Assembly: GCA_000209815.1 (NCBI GenBank)
Contig: FP929036.1
Location: forward strand, 911,287-975,286
DNA from: Butyrivibrio fibrisolvens 16/4
GTDB lineage: Bacteria > Bacillota > Clostridia > Lachnospirales > Lachnospiraceae
Reading direction: 5' to 3'
Length of the DNA stretch: 64,000 nucleotides
The notes under the pieces are model-generated. The model had not been told where the DNA came from and searched no databases. It saw only the letters and a list, made by a program, of their open reading frames with translations. The position numbers were made by a program, and so were the translations under genes. This document shows, in pieces, positions 8,052-16,646 of the stretch. The number at the start of each line of letters is the position of its first letter. The first letter of the stretch is position 1.

Positions 8052-8981
8052 ATGAAAAGTGAAGTAATAAAGCTTATTGAGGGCAGGGATGATGTGACCC
8101 TCACTACTTATATTTTAGATGATTCAACAGAAATGACTCAGGGAAAGGCACGTCCTGCAGTTTTGATTTGTCCTGGTGGTGCATACCTTTGCTGCAGCGA
8201 CAGAGAGGGAGAGCCTATTGCCATGGCATTTCTTCGTCAGGGCTACAATGCTTTTGTTCTCAGATATTCAATTGCTTATGATGGCACAAAGGATTATTGG
8301 GAGACAGATTTTGCTCATCAGGCAATCAATCCAGACAAGCTTCATCCACAGCCAATGCGCGAAATAGGTCTGGCCTTTGCCTACATTAACAAGCACAGCA
8401 AGGAATGGCTTGTAGACGCAAAGAGAATTGCTATCTGTGGATTCTCAGCAGGTGCCCACAACTGCGCTATGTATTCTACTCACTGGTCAAAGCCGGTTAT
8501 TAAGGATTTTGTTGGAGTTGATAAAGAAGTTCTTCGTCCAGCAGCATGTATTCTTGGCTATCCACTTACTGATTATTTATATATGTATGAAGCTACTAAA
8601 AAGGATACAAATGGAGCCTTTGAATTTTTCTCAGTTTCAAATCGACTAATGCTAGGAGAAGATTGGGAGGATAAGGAAAAGCTTCTTGATATGAGTCCTG
8701 CACGCCTTGTTAATGAGGATGTTCCTCCAACATTTATCTGGTCTACATCAAAGGACGAGCTTGTTCCAGTTGCTCATTCTACGCTTTATGCAACAGCCCT
8801 TGCCGAGGCAGGTATTCCATTTGAAATTCATATCTTCCAGGATGGTGGACACGGAATGGCACTTTGTGATCAGAGTACCTCTTGCCAGGATGCATATGAT
8901 ATTCAGACCAACAGAGAGGCGAAGGTATGGATTGATCTTGCAGCAGCTTGGCTTGAAAAGTATTTTGCGATTTATAAGTAA
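8052..8981 (+). CDS. Alpha/beta-hydrolase esterase (acetyl-xylan esterase-like)
   Basis: 309 residues without a signal peptide. The oxyanion-hole loop is CPGGAYLCCSDREGEP; the nucleophile elbow is CGFSAGAHN; the Asp is in SKDELVPV and the His in QDGGHGMAL. This is the BD-FAE/axe-like group that removes acetyl or feruloyl groups from xylo-oligosaccharides. Its position at the head of a xylan locus, and its cytoplasmic nature, suggest deacetylation of imported oligosaccharides. Its ribosome site is buried in the upstream dyad, so translation may be conditional. The substrate is inferred from neighbours, not from a diagnostic motif. Confidence 0.83.
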   Translation: MKSEVIKLIEGRDDVTLTTYILDDSTEMTQGKARPAVLICPGGAYLCCSDREGEPIAMAFLRQGYNAFVLRYSIAYDGTKDYWETDFAHQAINPDKLHPQPMREIGLAFAYINKHSKEWLVDAKRIAICGFSAGAHNCAMYSTHWSKPVIKDFVGVDKEVLRPAACILGYPLTDYLYMYEATKKDTNGAFEFFSVSNRLMLGEDWEDKEKLLDMSPARLVNEDVPPTFIWSTSKDELVPVAHSTLYATALAEAGIPFEIHIFQDGGHGMALCDQSTSCQDAYDIQTNREAKVWIDLAAAWLEKYFAIYK

Positions 8982-9000
8982 AACAGAATAATTTACAATT

Positions 9001-9018
9001 TTAGTAAACGTTAACCTA
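9001..9018 (+). promoter_or_regulatory. Possible CcpA cre site
   Basis: TTAGTAAACGTTAACCTA fits the Gram-positive cre consensus WWTGTAARCGYWWWCWWW at 16 of 18 positions. It lies between the esterase stop and the GntR operator, a sensible place for carbon catabolite repression of this locus. Based on consensus only. Confidence 0.4.
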
Positions 9019-9026
9019 ACATTTTT

Positions 9027-9070
9027 AACAAAAAGGATTTGGCTTGTATACAAGTCGAATCCTTTTTGTT
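9027..9070. promoter_or_regulatory. 44-base near-perfect palindrome with GntR operator at its centre
   Basis: AACAAAAAGGATT (9027-9039) and AATCCTTTTTGTT (9058-9070) are exact reverse complements. Between them lies the perfect 12-base palindrome CTTGTATACAAG (9043-9054), flanked by TGG and TCG. The outer arms with T5 look like a bidirectional terminator for the esterase; the core fits the FadR-type GntR pattern TNGTNNACNA. The same 12-mer recurs at 9902-9913. Confidence 0.75.
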
Positions 9071-9115
9071 AGAATAATAACAAACTTTCATTCTAACCTT
9101 ACAATGAGGAGAACT

Positions 9116-9801
9116 ATGAAAAAAATCGAGAGAATGAGCTCAGAGACTGCCAGGGAATATGCCCTTAGAGCAATCACTGAGAATATAAAGTCTGCTGACT
9201 TAGAACCAGGTCAGGCAATTAGTGAAAATGAAATATCTGCATTCTTAGGTGTTAGTCGTACTCCTGTCAGAGAATCCATTCAGGAATTACATAAGGCAGC
9301 CCTTATAGAGATATACCCTCAAAAGGGAAGCTACGTTTCTCTTATTAATTCACAGTATGTGGAGGAAGCTGTATTTCTTAGAAAGGTACTGGATATTGCT
9401 GTTATTGAGGAGGCTTGTGATATGGCCACCGAGGAGGACATAAAGATTCTCGAGGAAAACGTAGCACTGCAGGAGTTCTATCTTGAAAAAGACAATACTG
9501 AAAAGATATTTGAGCTAGATAATGAGTTTCACAGAATGATATATGTGGCAGCAAAGAAAGAAACCATTCATCATATGAGTCAGATGATTATGATTCATTT
9601 TGACAGAGTAAGAACTCTTTCAATGCTTACTGTAAAGGATAAAAAATCGTGAATGACCATAGAGTGATGCTTGATGCCATCACTACAAAGGACAAGGAGA
9701 AGGCTAAGGAGATTGTAGAAAAGCATTTGAATCGATATAGACTGGATCAGGAGGAGCTTATCAAAGCCTTTCCGCAATATTTCGAAACAACACAGCAATA
9801 A
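9116..9801 (+). pseudogene. GntR/FadR-family repressor, frameshifted near its C-terminus
   Basis: The N-terminal winged helix (EYALRAITENIKSADLEPGQ, then ISENEISAFLGVSRTPVRES) and the all-helical FCD ligand domain (FLRKVLDIAVIEEAC, ELDNEFHRMIYVAA) are clear. The frame ends early after VKDKKS because an A6 run at 9641-9646 is one base short. With seven As it continues VNDHRVMLDAI to FPQYFETTQQ at 9801, giving a normal 228 residues with the FCD metal-binding His in NDH restored. GAGGAGA at 9106-9112 sets the start. Identical operators upstream of this gene and of the ABC genes imply that it represses both, with a xylo-oligosaccharide or sugar acid as likely effector. Confidence 0.85.
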
Positions 9802-9829
9802 TTCGCAACAATTTTATAAATTAGTGTAA

Positions 9830-9867
9830 AACAACCAAAATGAGCTAATCATTTTGGTTGTTTTTTT
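9830..9867 (+). terminator. Intrinsic terminator of the GntR gene
   Basis: AACAACCAAAATGA (9830-9843) and TCATTTTGGTTGTT (9849-9862) form a perfect 14-base stem with a 5-base loop, followed by a T run to 9867. Confidence 0.9.
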
Positions 9868-9871
9868 AATA

Positions 9872-9914
9872 TAGACTTATGGAAACTAAAACACTAATAT
9901 ACTTGTATACAAGT
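9872..9914 (+). promoter_or_regulatory. Promoter with GntR operator for transporter operon 1
   Basis: TAGACT (9872-9877), a 17-base spacer and TAATAT (9895-9900) form a fair promoter. The perfect palindrome ACTTGTATACAAGT (9901-9914) sits over the expected start site, so a bound repressor would block transcription of the downstream ABC and glycosidase genes. Confidence 0.65.
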
Positions 9915-9940
9915 TATTAAAAAAGAAGTGGAGGATAGAA

Positions 9941-10900
9941 ATGAAAGTTATGACAGCGGGAAACTCAGCAGTAGCAGTGGCTGAGAAAACAAACTGGAAA
10001 GCCTATCTAAAGAGATATTGGCAGCTATATGTTTTATTACTTTTGCCAATGCTTTATTTACTGGTTTTCAAGTATGTTCCTATGAAGTACGTATTAATTG
10101 CTTTTAAGAAGTACAGTATCGTACAAAAAGTTGGGGAAATGCCTTGGGCAGATAATCACGGATTTCAGTATTTTATTCAGGCTTTTCACAACAGAGATTT
10201 CTTAAATGCTTTGAGAAATACAGTTGGACTTAATTTACTTGATCTTGTAATTGGTTTTCCTATTCCAATTATTTTTGCTCTTATTCTTAACGAGCTTAAC
10301 ATCAAGTGGTTTAAGAAGACTGTTCAGACAATTGCATATATGCCACATTTCCTTTCTTGGGTAATCATTTATGGTTTGGCAATTCAGCTTTTTGCTCCAA
10401 GTAATGGTCTTGTAAATATGTTCCTTACAAACCTTGGTGGCGAGGCAGTTCCATTCTTGAATGATCCACACAAATGGGTAGGAACATATATATTCCTTGG
10501 AATCTGGCAGAGCTTTGGTTGGAACTCAATCATTTATCTTGCAGCTATCGCAGGAATTTCACCAGAGTTATATGAGGCAGCATCAGTTGATGGCGCAGGA
10601 AGATTTCGTAAGATGTGGCACATTACATTGCCAGGTATCAAGAGCACTATCGTAGTTCTTTTGATTATGGCACTTGGTAATATCTTAGGTTCAGCCTTTG
10701 ATAGACCATTCGCTTTACAGAACAATTTGGTTATGCAGAATGCAGAAGTTATTTCCACCTTCGTATACAAGAATGGTATTAAGGGACTTCAGTTCTCCCT
10801 TACAACCGCAGTTGGCTTGTTCCAGTCTGTAGTAGGAGTTATCTTCCTTCTGTTTGCAAACTGGCTTTCACGTAAGCTTGGCGAGCGCGGTATTTGGTAG
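9941..10900 (+). CDS. Sugar ABC transporter permease, LplB type
   Basis: 319 residues with six membrane segments. The cytoplasmic EAA loop reads EAASVDGAGRFRKMWHITLP, the contact point for the shared ATPase. The N-terminus LKRYWQLYVLLLLPMLYLL and the KYVPMKYVLIAFKKY segment are typical of the LplB/YtcP group that imports complex oligosaccharides. GGAGGATAGAA precedes the ATG. It is first in an operon with the second permease 12 bases downstream and the lipoprotein after that. No ATPase gene is nearby, as is usual for this family, which shares an MsmX-type ATPase. The GntR operator lies 27 bases upstream. Confidence 0.92.
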   Translation: MKVMTAGNSAVAVAEKTNWKAYLKRYWQLYVLLLLPMLYLLVFKYVPMKYVLIAFKKYSIVQKVGEMPWADNHGFQYFIQAFHNRDFLNALRNTVGLNLLDLVIGFPIPIIFALILNELNIKWFKKTVQTIAYMPHFLSWVIIYGLAIQLFAPSNGLVNMFLTNLGGEAVPFLNDPHKWVGTYIFLGIWQSFGWNSIIYLAAIAGISPELYEAASVDGAGRFRKMWHITLPGIKSTIVVLLIMALGNILGSAFDRPFALQNNLVMQNAEVISTFVYKNGIKGLQFSLTTAVGLFQSVVGVIFLLFANWLSRKLGERGIW

Positions 10901-10912
10901 GAGGTGTAAAGT

Positions 10913-11878
10913 ATGGCAAAAGAATTAGTTATGACAGGAAAAATTAATACAAAAGGCTTTGCACGTTCAAAAAGAAGAGATAAAGATGATGAGACAGAAA
11001 CCAGCCGTATGGTTAAATCTGATAGCACAAAAGCAGGCGACATTGTATTTGTTACTATCTGCGTGATTATCAGTTTGATTTGTATCATTCCGATGATTAA
11101 CCTTTTGGCTCGTTCACTTTCAGCAACAGATTTTCTTGTTAAAAGAGAAGTTTATCTGATTCCAAAGGGATTAAACCTTTCGGCTTATACAACAGTTTTA
11201 GGAGATCCAAAATACATCAAGTCATTTGTTTGGACAGTAATTCTTACAGTTATTTGTACATTCATTTCCTTAACAATGACAGTACTTTGTGCTTATCCGC
11301 TTATTTTCAATAAGCTTAAGGGACGTTCATTTTTCAATATCGTAATTACGATAACAATGTTTTTCAATGCTGGTACAATTCCTAACTACTTACTTATGAA
11401 GGAATTAAACCTTTTGGATAATCCACTGGTACTTATTGTTCCAGGATGCTTAAGTGTTTACAACATGATTATCATGCGAAGCTTCTTCTATGGAATTCCA
11501 GATTCCCTTAGAGAGTCGGCAGAGATTGATGGCGCTAGCTTCTTTAGAATTCTCTGGAGCATATATTTACCACTTTCAAAGCCGGTTATTGCAACACTTG
11601 CACTTTTCTATGCAGTAGGTCGTTGGAATGGTTATTCAGATGCTTTGATGTATATGAAGAACAAGGATTTCTATCCACTTCAGCTTCTTCTTTACAATAT
11701 TTTGAACAATATGAACTCTGTAGAGGTAGCTACACAGGAAGGCTTCTCAACACCTGGTCTTTCTGAATCGCTTAAGGCTGCAATCGTAATGTTCTCTACG
11801 ATTCCAATCCTTTGCATCTACCCATTCTTACAGAAGTATTTCATCCACGGTGTAACACTGGGAGCGGTTAAAGAATAG
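10913..11878 (+). CDS. Sugar ABC transporter permease, LplC/YtcP type
   Basis: 321 residues: a charged N-terminal extension (RSKRRDKDDETETSRM), then six membrane segments. The EAA motif is ESAEIDGASFFRILWSIYLP, and the end LQKYFIHGVTLGAVKE is diagnostic for the YtcP/LplC group. It forms the membrane heterodimer with the preceding permease. GGAGG lies in the 12-base gap between them. Xylo-oligosaccharide specificity is inferred from neighbours. Confidence 0.92.
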   Translation: MAKELVMTGKINTKGFARSKRRDKDDETETSRMVKSDSTKAGDIVFVTICVIISLICIIPMINLLARSLSATDFLVKREVYLIPKGLNLSAYTTVLGDPKYIKSFVWTVILTVICTFISLTMTVLCAYPLIFNKLKGRSFFNIVITITMFFNAGTIPNYLLMKELNLLDNPLVLIVPGCLSVYNMIIMRSFFYGIPDSLRESAEIDGASFFRILWSIYLPLSKPVIATLALFYAVGRWNGYSDALMYMKNKDFYPLQLLLYNILNNMNSVEVATQEGFSTPGLSESLKAAIVMFSTIPILCIYPFLQKYFIHGVTLGAVKE

Positions 11879-12002
11879 GTTTTTGATTTTCATCAGAAAA
11901 TCAGAAACCGTACATGGCAGTAATTTTGAATGAATTTATTCATTTAAAATTGCTGTCTGACCAAAGGGAAGATTAAAATGCAGCTTTCCTTGGCTGCATT
12001 TT
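11879..12002 (+). other. Three consecutive hairpins between permease and binding-protein genes
   Basis: Three stems fill this gap. The first is GTTTTTGATTTTC with GAAAATCAGAAAC (11879-11908, one mismatch). The second is CAGTAATTTTGAATGA with TCATTTAAAATTGCTG (about 11918-11956, G-U pairs only). The third is AAAATGCAGC (11975-11984) with GCTGCATTTT (11993-12002). They probably protect 3' ends or set transporter-component ratios. Confidence 0.65.
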
Positions 12003-12049
12003 AACCTAGATAAATATTAATGAATAAAAACTATATTGGGAGGATTACG

Positions 12050-13723
12050 ATGAAAAGAAAAATCGTAGCATTTGTGCTTGCATGCACAATGGGACTTAGC
12101 ATGGTAGCATGCGGTAGCTCAAGCGATAGCGCTTCAAAGTCTTCTGATACTTCTTCATCAGAGAGCACAGGCGCATCAGAGCTTGTTGATGGCAAGTTTG
12201 CTGAGACAAAACACATCACAGTTGAGGTTTACGACAGAGGAAACGATGGCGGTACAGACCCAACAAACAATATGTACACAGAGTACATCAAGAAGGGAAT
12301 GCTTGAGGATCACAACGTAGAGGTTGAATTCGTAGCAGTTCCACGTTGGACAGAGACAGAAGAAATCAACAACCTTCTTGCTTCAGGTGGAGCACCAGAT
12401 ATCTGCCTTACATACTCATATCCAACAATTCAGACATACGCTAACATGGGCGGTGTTACAGATTTAAAGCCACTTATGGATCAGTATGGCAGTGAGCTTA
12501 CAAACCTTCAGGATTGGCTTGGCGATACAAACATCTACTGGGATTTAGATGATGAGAAGGGCACACTTTGGGCAATCGAAGGAAAGCGTGCTAACAACAG
12601 ACGTATCAATACATTCATCAGAAAAGATTGGCTTGATAAGCTTGGTCTTGAAGAGCCAACAACAAAGGAAGAGTTCTACAATTGCATCTGTGCATTCCGT
12701 GATAATGCTAAGGAGCTTCTCGGAAGCGATGCTGATAAGATGGTTCCTTTCTCAGTTTCATTTGATGTAGGCTGGAGAGCAGCTCTTCTTATTGAATCAG
12801 AGATGGATCCAAAGATTACTGATAAGGAATTCTACATCAATGGATTTGATGATAGAAAGCTTACACAGAATGGTACAAAGGCTGCTATGAAGACACTTAA
12901 CAAGTGGTACAACGAAGGTCTTCTTTGGAAGGATTTCGCTCTTTACACAGCTGGTGATTCTACAGAAGATGATATGATGAAGGCTGGTTATGTTGGTGCA
13001 TTCCAGCACAACTGGGATTATCCTTTCAGAAGTGGTGAGGATTCAATCCAGGCAAACCTTCAGAGAATCGTTGGACCTGAAGCTAAGTATGTAGCTGTAG
13101 ATTGCTTCGAAAACTCAGAGGGCAAGCACCTTAAGTATGTTGACTCAACAGCAGGTGATAGAAAGATCTTCTTCCCATCAACAAATGATGAGCCACTTGC
13201 ATCACTTCTTTACCTTGATTGGATTTCAGCTCCAGAGCACATCAAGTACTTACAGATTGGTGATGAGGGCGTTACACATAACGTTCTTGAGGATGGCGCT
13301 ATCGAGTGCATCGCTGCAACAGGTGACCCAATCATGAACTCAGGTAATAACATTGACTACACAATTACTTGCAACGGACTTCACCTTGGAGATGAGGATC
13401 TTACACTTCTTTCAATGGCACACAGCTACCCATCATGTGACCCAGCTGATGTTCAGAAGGCACTTGATATCGCAGCTACAGATAACAAGATTGCAAAGAA
13501 TGTAAAGGTTCCAGAAATCCTTGCTGAAAACGGTATGGGTGAGGCACTTTCATCTAAGAGAGATGTTGTTTATGATACAGCTCTTGCTGCTAAGGAAGCT
13601 GATTTTGATAAGGTTTGGGATGATGCAGTAGCTGATTACCTTGCTTCAGGCGGACAGGCTATCATGGATGAAAGAACACAGAAATTCGAAGCTAAGTATG
13701 GTACATCTACATCAGTAGAATAG
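12050..13723 (+). CDS. Sugar-binding lipoprotein of ABC transporter 1
   Basis: 557 residues. The N-terminus KRKIVAFVLACTMGLSMVAC ends in a lipobox (MVAC), followed by a Ser-rich linker, then a long LplA/YtcQ-type solute-binding protein (VEFVAVPRWTETEEINNLLA, ASGGAPDIC). It would sit lipid-anchored outside the cell and hand oligosaccharides to the two permeases encoded upstream. GGGAGG at 12038-12043 selects ATG 12050 rather than 12020. Codon use is markedly optimised compared with neighbours, as for a highly expressed protein. The ligand is inferred to be a xylo-oligosaccharide. Confidence 0.92.
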   Translation: MKRKIVAFVLACTMGLSMVACGSSSDSASKSSDTSSSESTGASELVDGKFAETKHITVEVYDRGNDGGTDPTNNMYTEYIKKGMLEDHNVEVEFVAVPRWTETEEINNLLASGGAPDICLTYSYPTIQTYANMGGVTDLKPLMDQYGSELTNLQDWLGDTNIYWDLDDEKGTLWAIEGKRANNRRINTFIRKDWLDKLGLEEPTTKEEFYNCICAFRDNAKELLGSDADKMVPFSVSFDVGWRAALLIESEMDPKITDKEFYINGFDDRKLTQNGTKAAMKTLNKWYNEGLLWKDFALYTAGDSTEDDMMKAGYVGAFQHNWDYPFRSGEDSIQANLQRIVGPEAKYVAVDCFENSEGKHLKYVDSTAGDRKIFFPSTNDEPLASLLYLDWISAPEHIKYLQIGDEGVTHNVLEDGAIECIAATGDPIMNSGNNIDYTITCNGLHLGDEDLTLLSMAHSYPSCDPADVQKALDIAATDNKIAKNVKVPEILAENGMGEALSSKRDVVYDTALAAKEADFDKVWDDAVADYLASGGQAIMDERTQKFEAKYGTSTSVE

Positions 13724-13748
13724 AAATGCAGTTTACCTTGGCTGTATT
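13724..13748 (+). repeat. Second copy of the AATGCAG hairpin
   Basis: AAATGCAG (13724-13731) pairs with CTGTATT (13742-13748). Its loop and flanks (TTTACCTTGG, then ATAACC) repeat the hairpin at 11975-12007, so near-identical 30-base hairpins bracket the binding-protein gene. Confidence 0.6.
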
Positions 13749-13778
13749 ATAACCCTTGAATTTTAAGACTATATTTTT

Positions 13779-13826
13779 CCCCACTAACATCTGTACTTTG
13801 TCAGTAGATGCTGGTGGGGATTTTTT
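13779..13826 (+). terminator. Intrinsic terminator after the binding-protein gene
   Basis: CCCCAC (13779-13784) pairs with GTGGGG (13814-13819), with CATCT/AGATG inside, and is followed by A and six Ts (13821-13826). Read-through is needed for the downstream glycosidase genes unless they have their own promoter. Confidence 0.8.
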
Positions 13827-13870
13827 GTAGACTATTACTATCCAAGATAGTATCCGGAGGTATTAATGTT

Positions 13871-14521
13871 ATGCAAATATTTAGTCCAGACAGCGAAGTA
13901 ATGGAGTTTCTTAGCAAGGTAACAGATTTTATTATCTTAAATCTTCTAACAGTTCTATGCTCTATTCCCATTATTACAATAGGTGCAGCACATACTGCAA
14001 AATTTTATACATCAATGAAAATAGTTAGAGGCGAGGAGCCAAGCGTCACTAAAAGCTATTTCAAATCATTTAAGGAGAATTTTGCTCAGGTGACAGGCGC
14101 ATGGTTGATTCTTTTGGTGATTGGACTTGTTCTTGCTTTTGATTGGTACAACGTTTTATACGGAATAGGAGCAGGAATGCCATTTATATTAAAGGCAATA
14201 CTTGGTCTGCTTAGCTTTGTTGTGTGGGCTGTTGCTTACTGTATGTTCCCATTTGAGGCAAGATACAAGGTGACATTAAAGGAGCTTTTTAAGGCTTCCA
14301 TGGTAATGGCACTTCTTAATCTCCCAAGAATGGTTCTTATATTTATAGTGACTTTTTTACCATACGTAATCTGTGCATGGTACATCCAGTGGGGGCTTGC
14401 GATTTGGCTTCTTTGTACCACAGTCACACTTTATTACATAAGTAAAGAATTCAATAAACAGCTAGAAATGTTAAACAAGGAGGAATCTACTGATGAATCA
14501 GGAGACTATGAAGCGTGCTAA
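13871..14521 (+). CDS. YesL-like DUF624 membrane protein
   Basis: 216 residues with five or six membrane helices. The FIILNLLTVLCSIPIITIGAA start and the following HTAKFYTSMKIVRGEE are typical of DUF624/YesL. These proteins are habitually encoded with LplB/LplC-type transporters and YesMN two-component systems, but their biochemical role is unknown. ATG 13871 is used because the nearer ATG at 13866 is out of frame; CCGGAGG at 13854-13860 serves either. Its 3' end overlaps the next gene by 29 bases, indicating coupling. Confidence 0.85.
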   Translation: MQIFSPDSEVMEFLSKVTDFIILNLLTVLCSIPIITIGAAHTAKFYTSMKIVRGEEPSVTKSYFKSFKENFAQVTGAWLILLVIGLVLAFDWYNVLYGIGAGMPFILKAILGLLSFVVWAVAYCMFPFEARYKVTLKELFKASMVMALLNLPRMVLIFIVTFLPYVICAWYIQWGLAIWLLCTTVTLYYISKEFNKQLEMLNKEESTDESGDYEAC

Positions 14522-16634
14522 GGAATTAGTATCGCAGATGACTATAGAGGAGAAGTGCTCGCAGATGTTACATCACGCTGAGGCTATCGATAGACTTGGT
14601 ATTCCAAAGTACTGTTGGTGGAACGAGGCACTTCATGGTGTAGCAAGAGCTGGAGATGCCACAGTTTTCCCACAGGCAATCGGCCTTGGCGCAACCTTTG
14701 ATGAGGAGCTTGTTGAAAAGGTTGCTGATGTTACATCAACAGAAGGACGTGCAAAATACAATGAATTTACAAAGCATGGCGACAGAGATATTTATAAGGG
14801 ACTTACTTACTGGGCTCCAAACGTAAATATTTTCCGTGATCCTAGATGGGGAAGAGGCCATGAGACATACGGAGAGGATCCATATCTTACAGGCCAGCTT
14901 GGTATGGCTTATGTACGTGGACTTCAGGGCGATGATTTGGACAATCCAAAATCAGCAGCCTGCGCAAAGCACTTTGCTGTACACTCTGGTCCAGAAGCAG
15001 AAAGACATCATTTTGATGCGAAGGTAAATGACCAGGATTTATATGATACATATCTTTATGCTTTCAAGCGTCTTGTAAAGGATGCGAAGGTTGAGGCAGT
15101 AATGGGAGCCTATAACCGTGTAAACGGTGAGCCAGCCTGTGGTAGCAAGAGACTTCTAAAGGATATCTTAAGAGGCGACTGGGGATTTGAAGGTCACGTT
15201 GTTTCAGACTGCTGGGCAATCAGAGATTTCCACGAAAATCACAAGGTAACAGGCTGTGAGGTGGAATCAGCTGCACTTGCTGTTAATAACGGCTGTGATT
15301 TGAACTGCGGCTGTGTATATGAGAAGCTTCTTTACGCTTACAAGGCTAATCTTGTTACAGAGGAGACTATTACAGAATCTGTAGAGAGACTTATCGAGCT
15401 TCGTCTTCGTCTTGGAACACTTCCAGAAAGAAGAAGCAAATATGATGATATTCCATACGAAGTAGTAGAGTGCAAGGAGCACAAGGAGCTTGCAATTGAG
15501 GCTGCAAAGCGCAGTATGGTACTTCTCAAAAATGATGGATTACTTCCACTTAAGAAGGATGAGATAAAGACAATTGGTGTCATCGGACCAAACTCAAATT
15601 CAAGAATGGCACTTGTAGGAAACTATGAGGGTATTTCATCTGAATATATTACTGTTCTTGAAGGAATTCAGCAGTACGTTGGAGATGATGTGAGAGTATT
15701 CCACTCAGATGGAACTCCACTTTGGAAGGATAGAATGCATGTGCTTTCAGAGGCTAGAGATACATTTGCAGAGGCTATGGCAGTTGCAGAACATTCTGAT
15801 GTTGTGGTACTTGCTATGGGTCTTGATTCTACAATCGAAGGCGAGGAAGGCGATGCAGGAAACGAGTTCGGCTCAGGTGATAAGAAGGGTCTTAAGCTTC
15901 CAGGCCTTCAGCAGGAGCTTTTAGAGAAGATCACAGCTATCGGTAAGCCAGTTGTTCTTCTTGTTCTTGCAGGTTCTGCTATGGATTTAAGCTGGGCTAA
16001 TGAAAACGTAAATGCGATAATGCATTGCTGGTATCCAGGTGCAAGAGGTGGAAAGGCAATTGCACAGGTGCTTTTCGGTGAGGATAGCCCATCAGGAAAG
16101 CTTCCGCTTACCTTCTATAAATCAGATGCAGATCTTCCACCATTTGAGGACTACTCAATGGAGGGACGTACATATAGATACTTTAAGGGCACACCACTTT
16201 ATCCATTTGGATATGGTCTTAGTTACTCAGATATTCAGTATTCTAATGCTGGTATCGACAAGACTGAGGGTGCTATCGGAGATAAATTTACTGTAAAGGT
16301 AACAGTTAAGAATGCCGGAGATTATAAGGCACACGAAACTGTTCAGGTATATGTAAAGGATGTTGAGGCATCCACAAGAGTTGCAAACTGTTCTCTTAGA
16401 AAGATTGCAAAGGTAGAGCTTCTTCCAGGGGAATCAAAGGAGGTAAGCCTTGAGCTTTCAGCTCGTGATTTTGCAATCATCGATGAGAAGGGACACTGCA
16501 TTGTAGAGCCTGGCAAGTTCAAGGTATTTGTAGGCGGCCAGCAGCCAGATGCAAGAAGTGCGGAGCTGACAGGAAAGACAGTAGATATTTTTGATGTGGT
16601 GTTAAAGGGAGAAGTAACTGAAGTAGAGTATTAG
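14493..16634 (+). CDS. GH3 beta-xylosidase
   Basis: 713 residues, no signal peptide, so cytoplasmic. Order: GH3 TIM barrel (about 1-300; CWWNEALHGVARAG, FRDPRWGRGHETYGEDP, KHFAVHSGPE), alpha/beta sandwich (about 330-540), fibronectin-like C-terminus (about 590-700). The nucleophile is Asp239 in VVSDCWAI; the acid/base is probably in the DSTIEGEEGD loop. The WWNEALHG and GRGHETYGED signatures are those of the plant/bacterial xylan 1,4-beta-xylosidase group rather than cellobiases. AAGGAGG precedes the ATG inside the previous gene. It would release xylose from imported oligomers. Confidence 0.9.
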   Translation: MNQETMKRAKELVSQMTIEEKCSQMLHHAEAIDRLGIPKYCWWNEALHGVARAGDATVFPQAIGLGATFDEELVEKVADVTSTEGRAKYNEFTKHGDRDIYKGLTYWAPNVNIFRDPRWGRGHETYGEDPYLTGQLGMAYVRGLQGDDLDNPKSAACAKHFAVHSGPEAERHHFDAKVNDQDLYDTYLYAFKRLVKDAKVEAVMGAYNRVNGEPACGSKRLLKDILRGDWGFEGHVVSDCWAIRDFHENHKVTGCEVESAALAVNNGCDLNCGCVYEKLLYAYKANLVTEETITESVERLIELRLRLGTLPERRSKYDDIPYEVVECKEHKELAIEAAKRSMVLLKNDGLLPLKKDEIKTIGVIGPNSNSRMALVGNYEGISSEYITVLEGIQQYVGDDVRVFHSDGTPLWKDRMHVLSEARDTFAEAMAVAEHSDVVVLAMGLDSTIEGEEGDAGNEFGSGDKKGLKLPGLQQELLEKITAIGKPVVLLVLAGSAMDLSWANENVNAIMHCWYPGARGGKAIAQVLFGEDSPSGKLPLTFYKSDADLPPFEDYSMEGRTYRYFKGTPLYPFGYGLSYSDIQYSNAGIDKTEGAIGDKFTVKVTVKNAGDYKAHETVQVYVKDVEASTRVANCSLRKIAKVELLPGESKEVSLELSARDFAIIDEKGHCIVEPGKFKVFVGGQQPDARSAELTGKTVDIFDVVLKGEVTEVEY

Positions 16635-16646
16635 GAGGATAATGTA

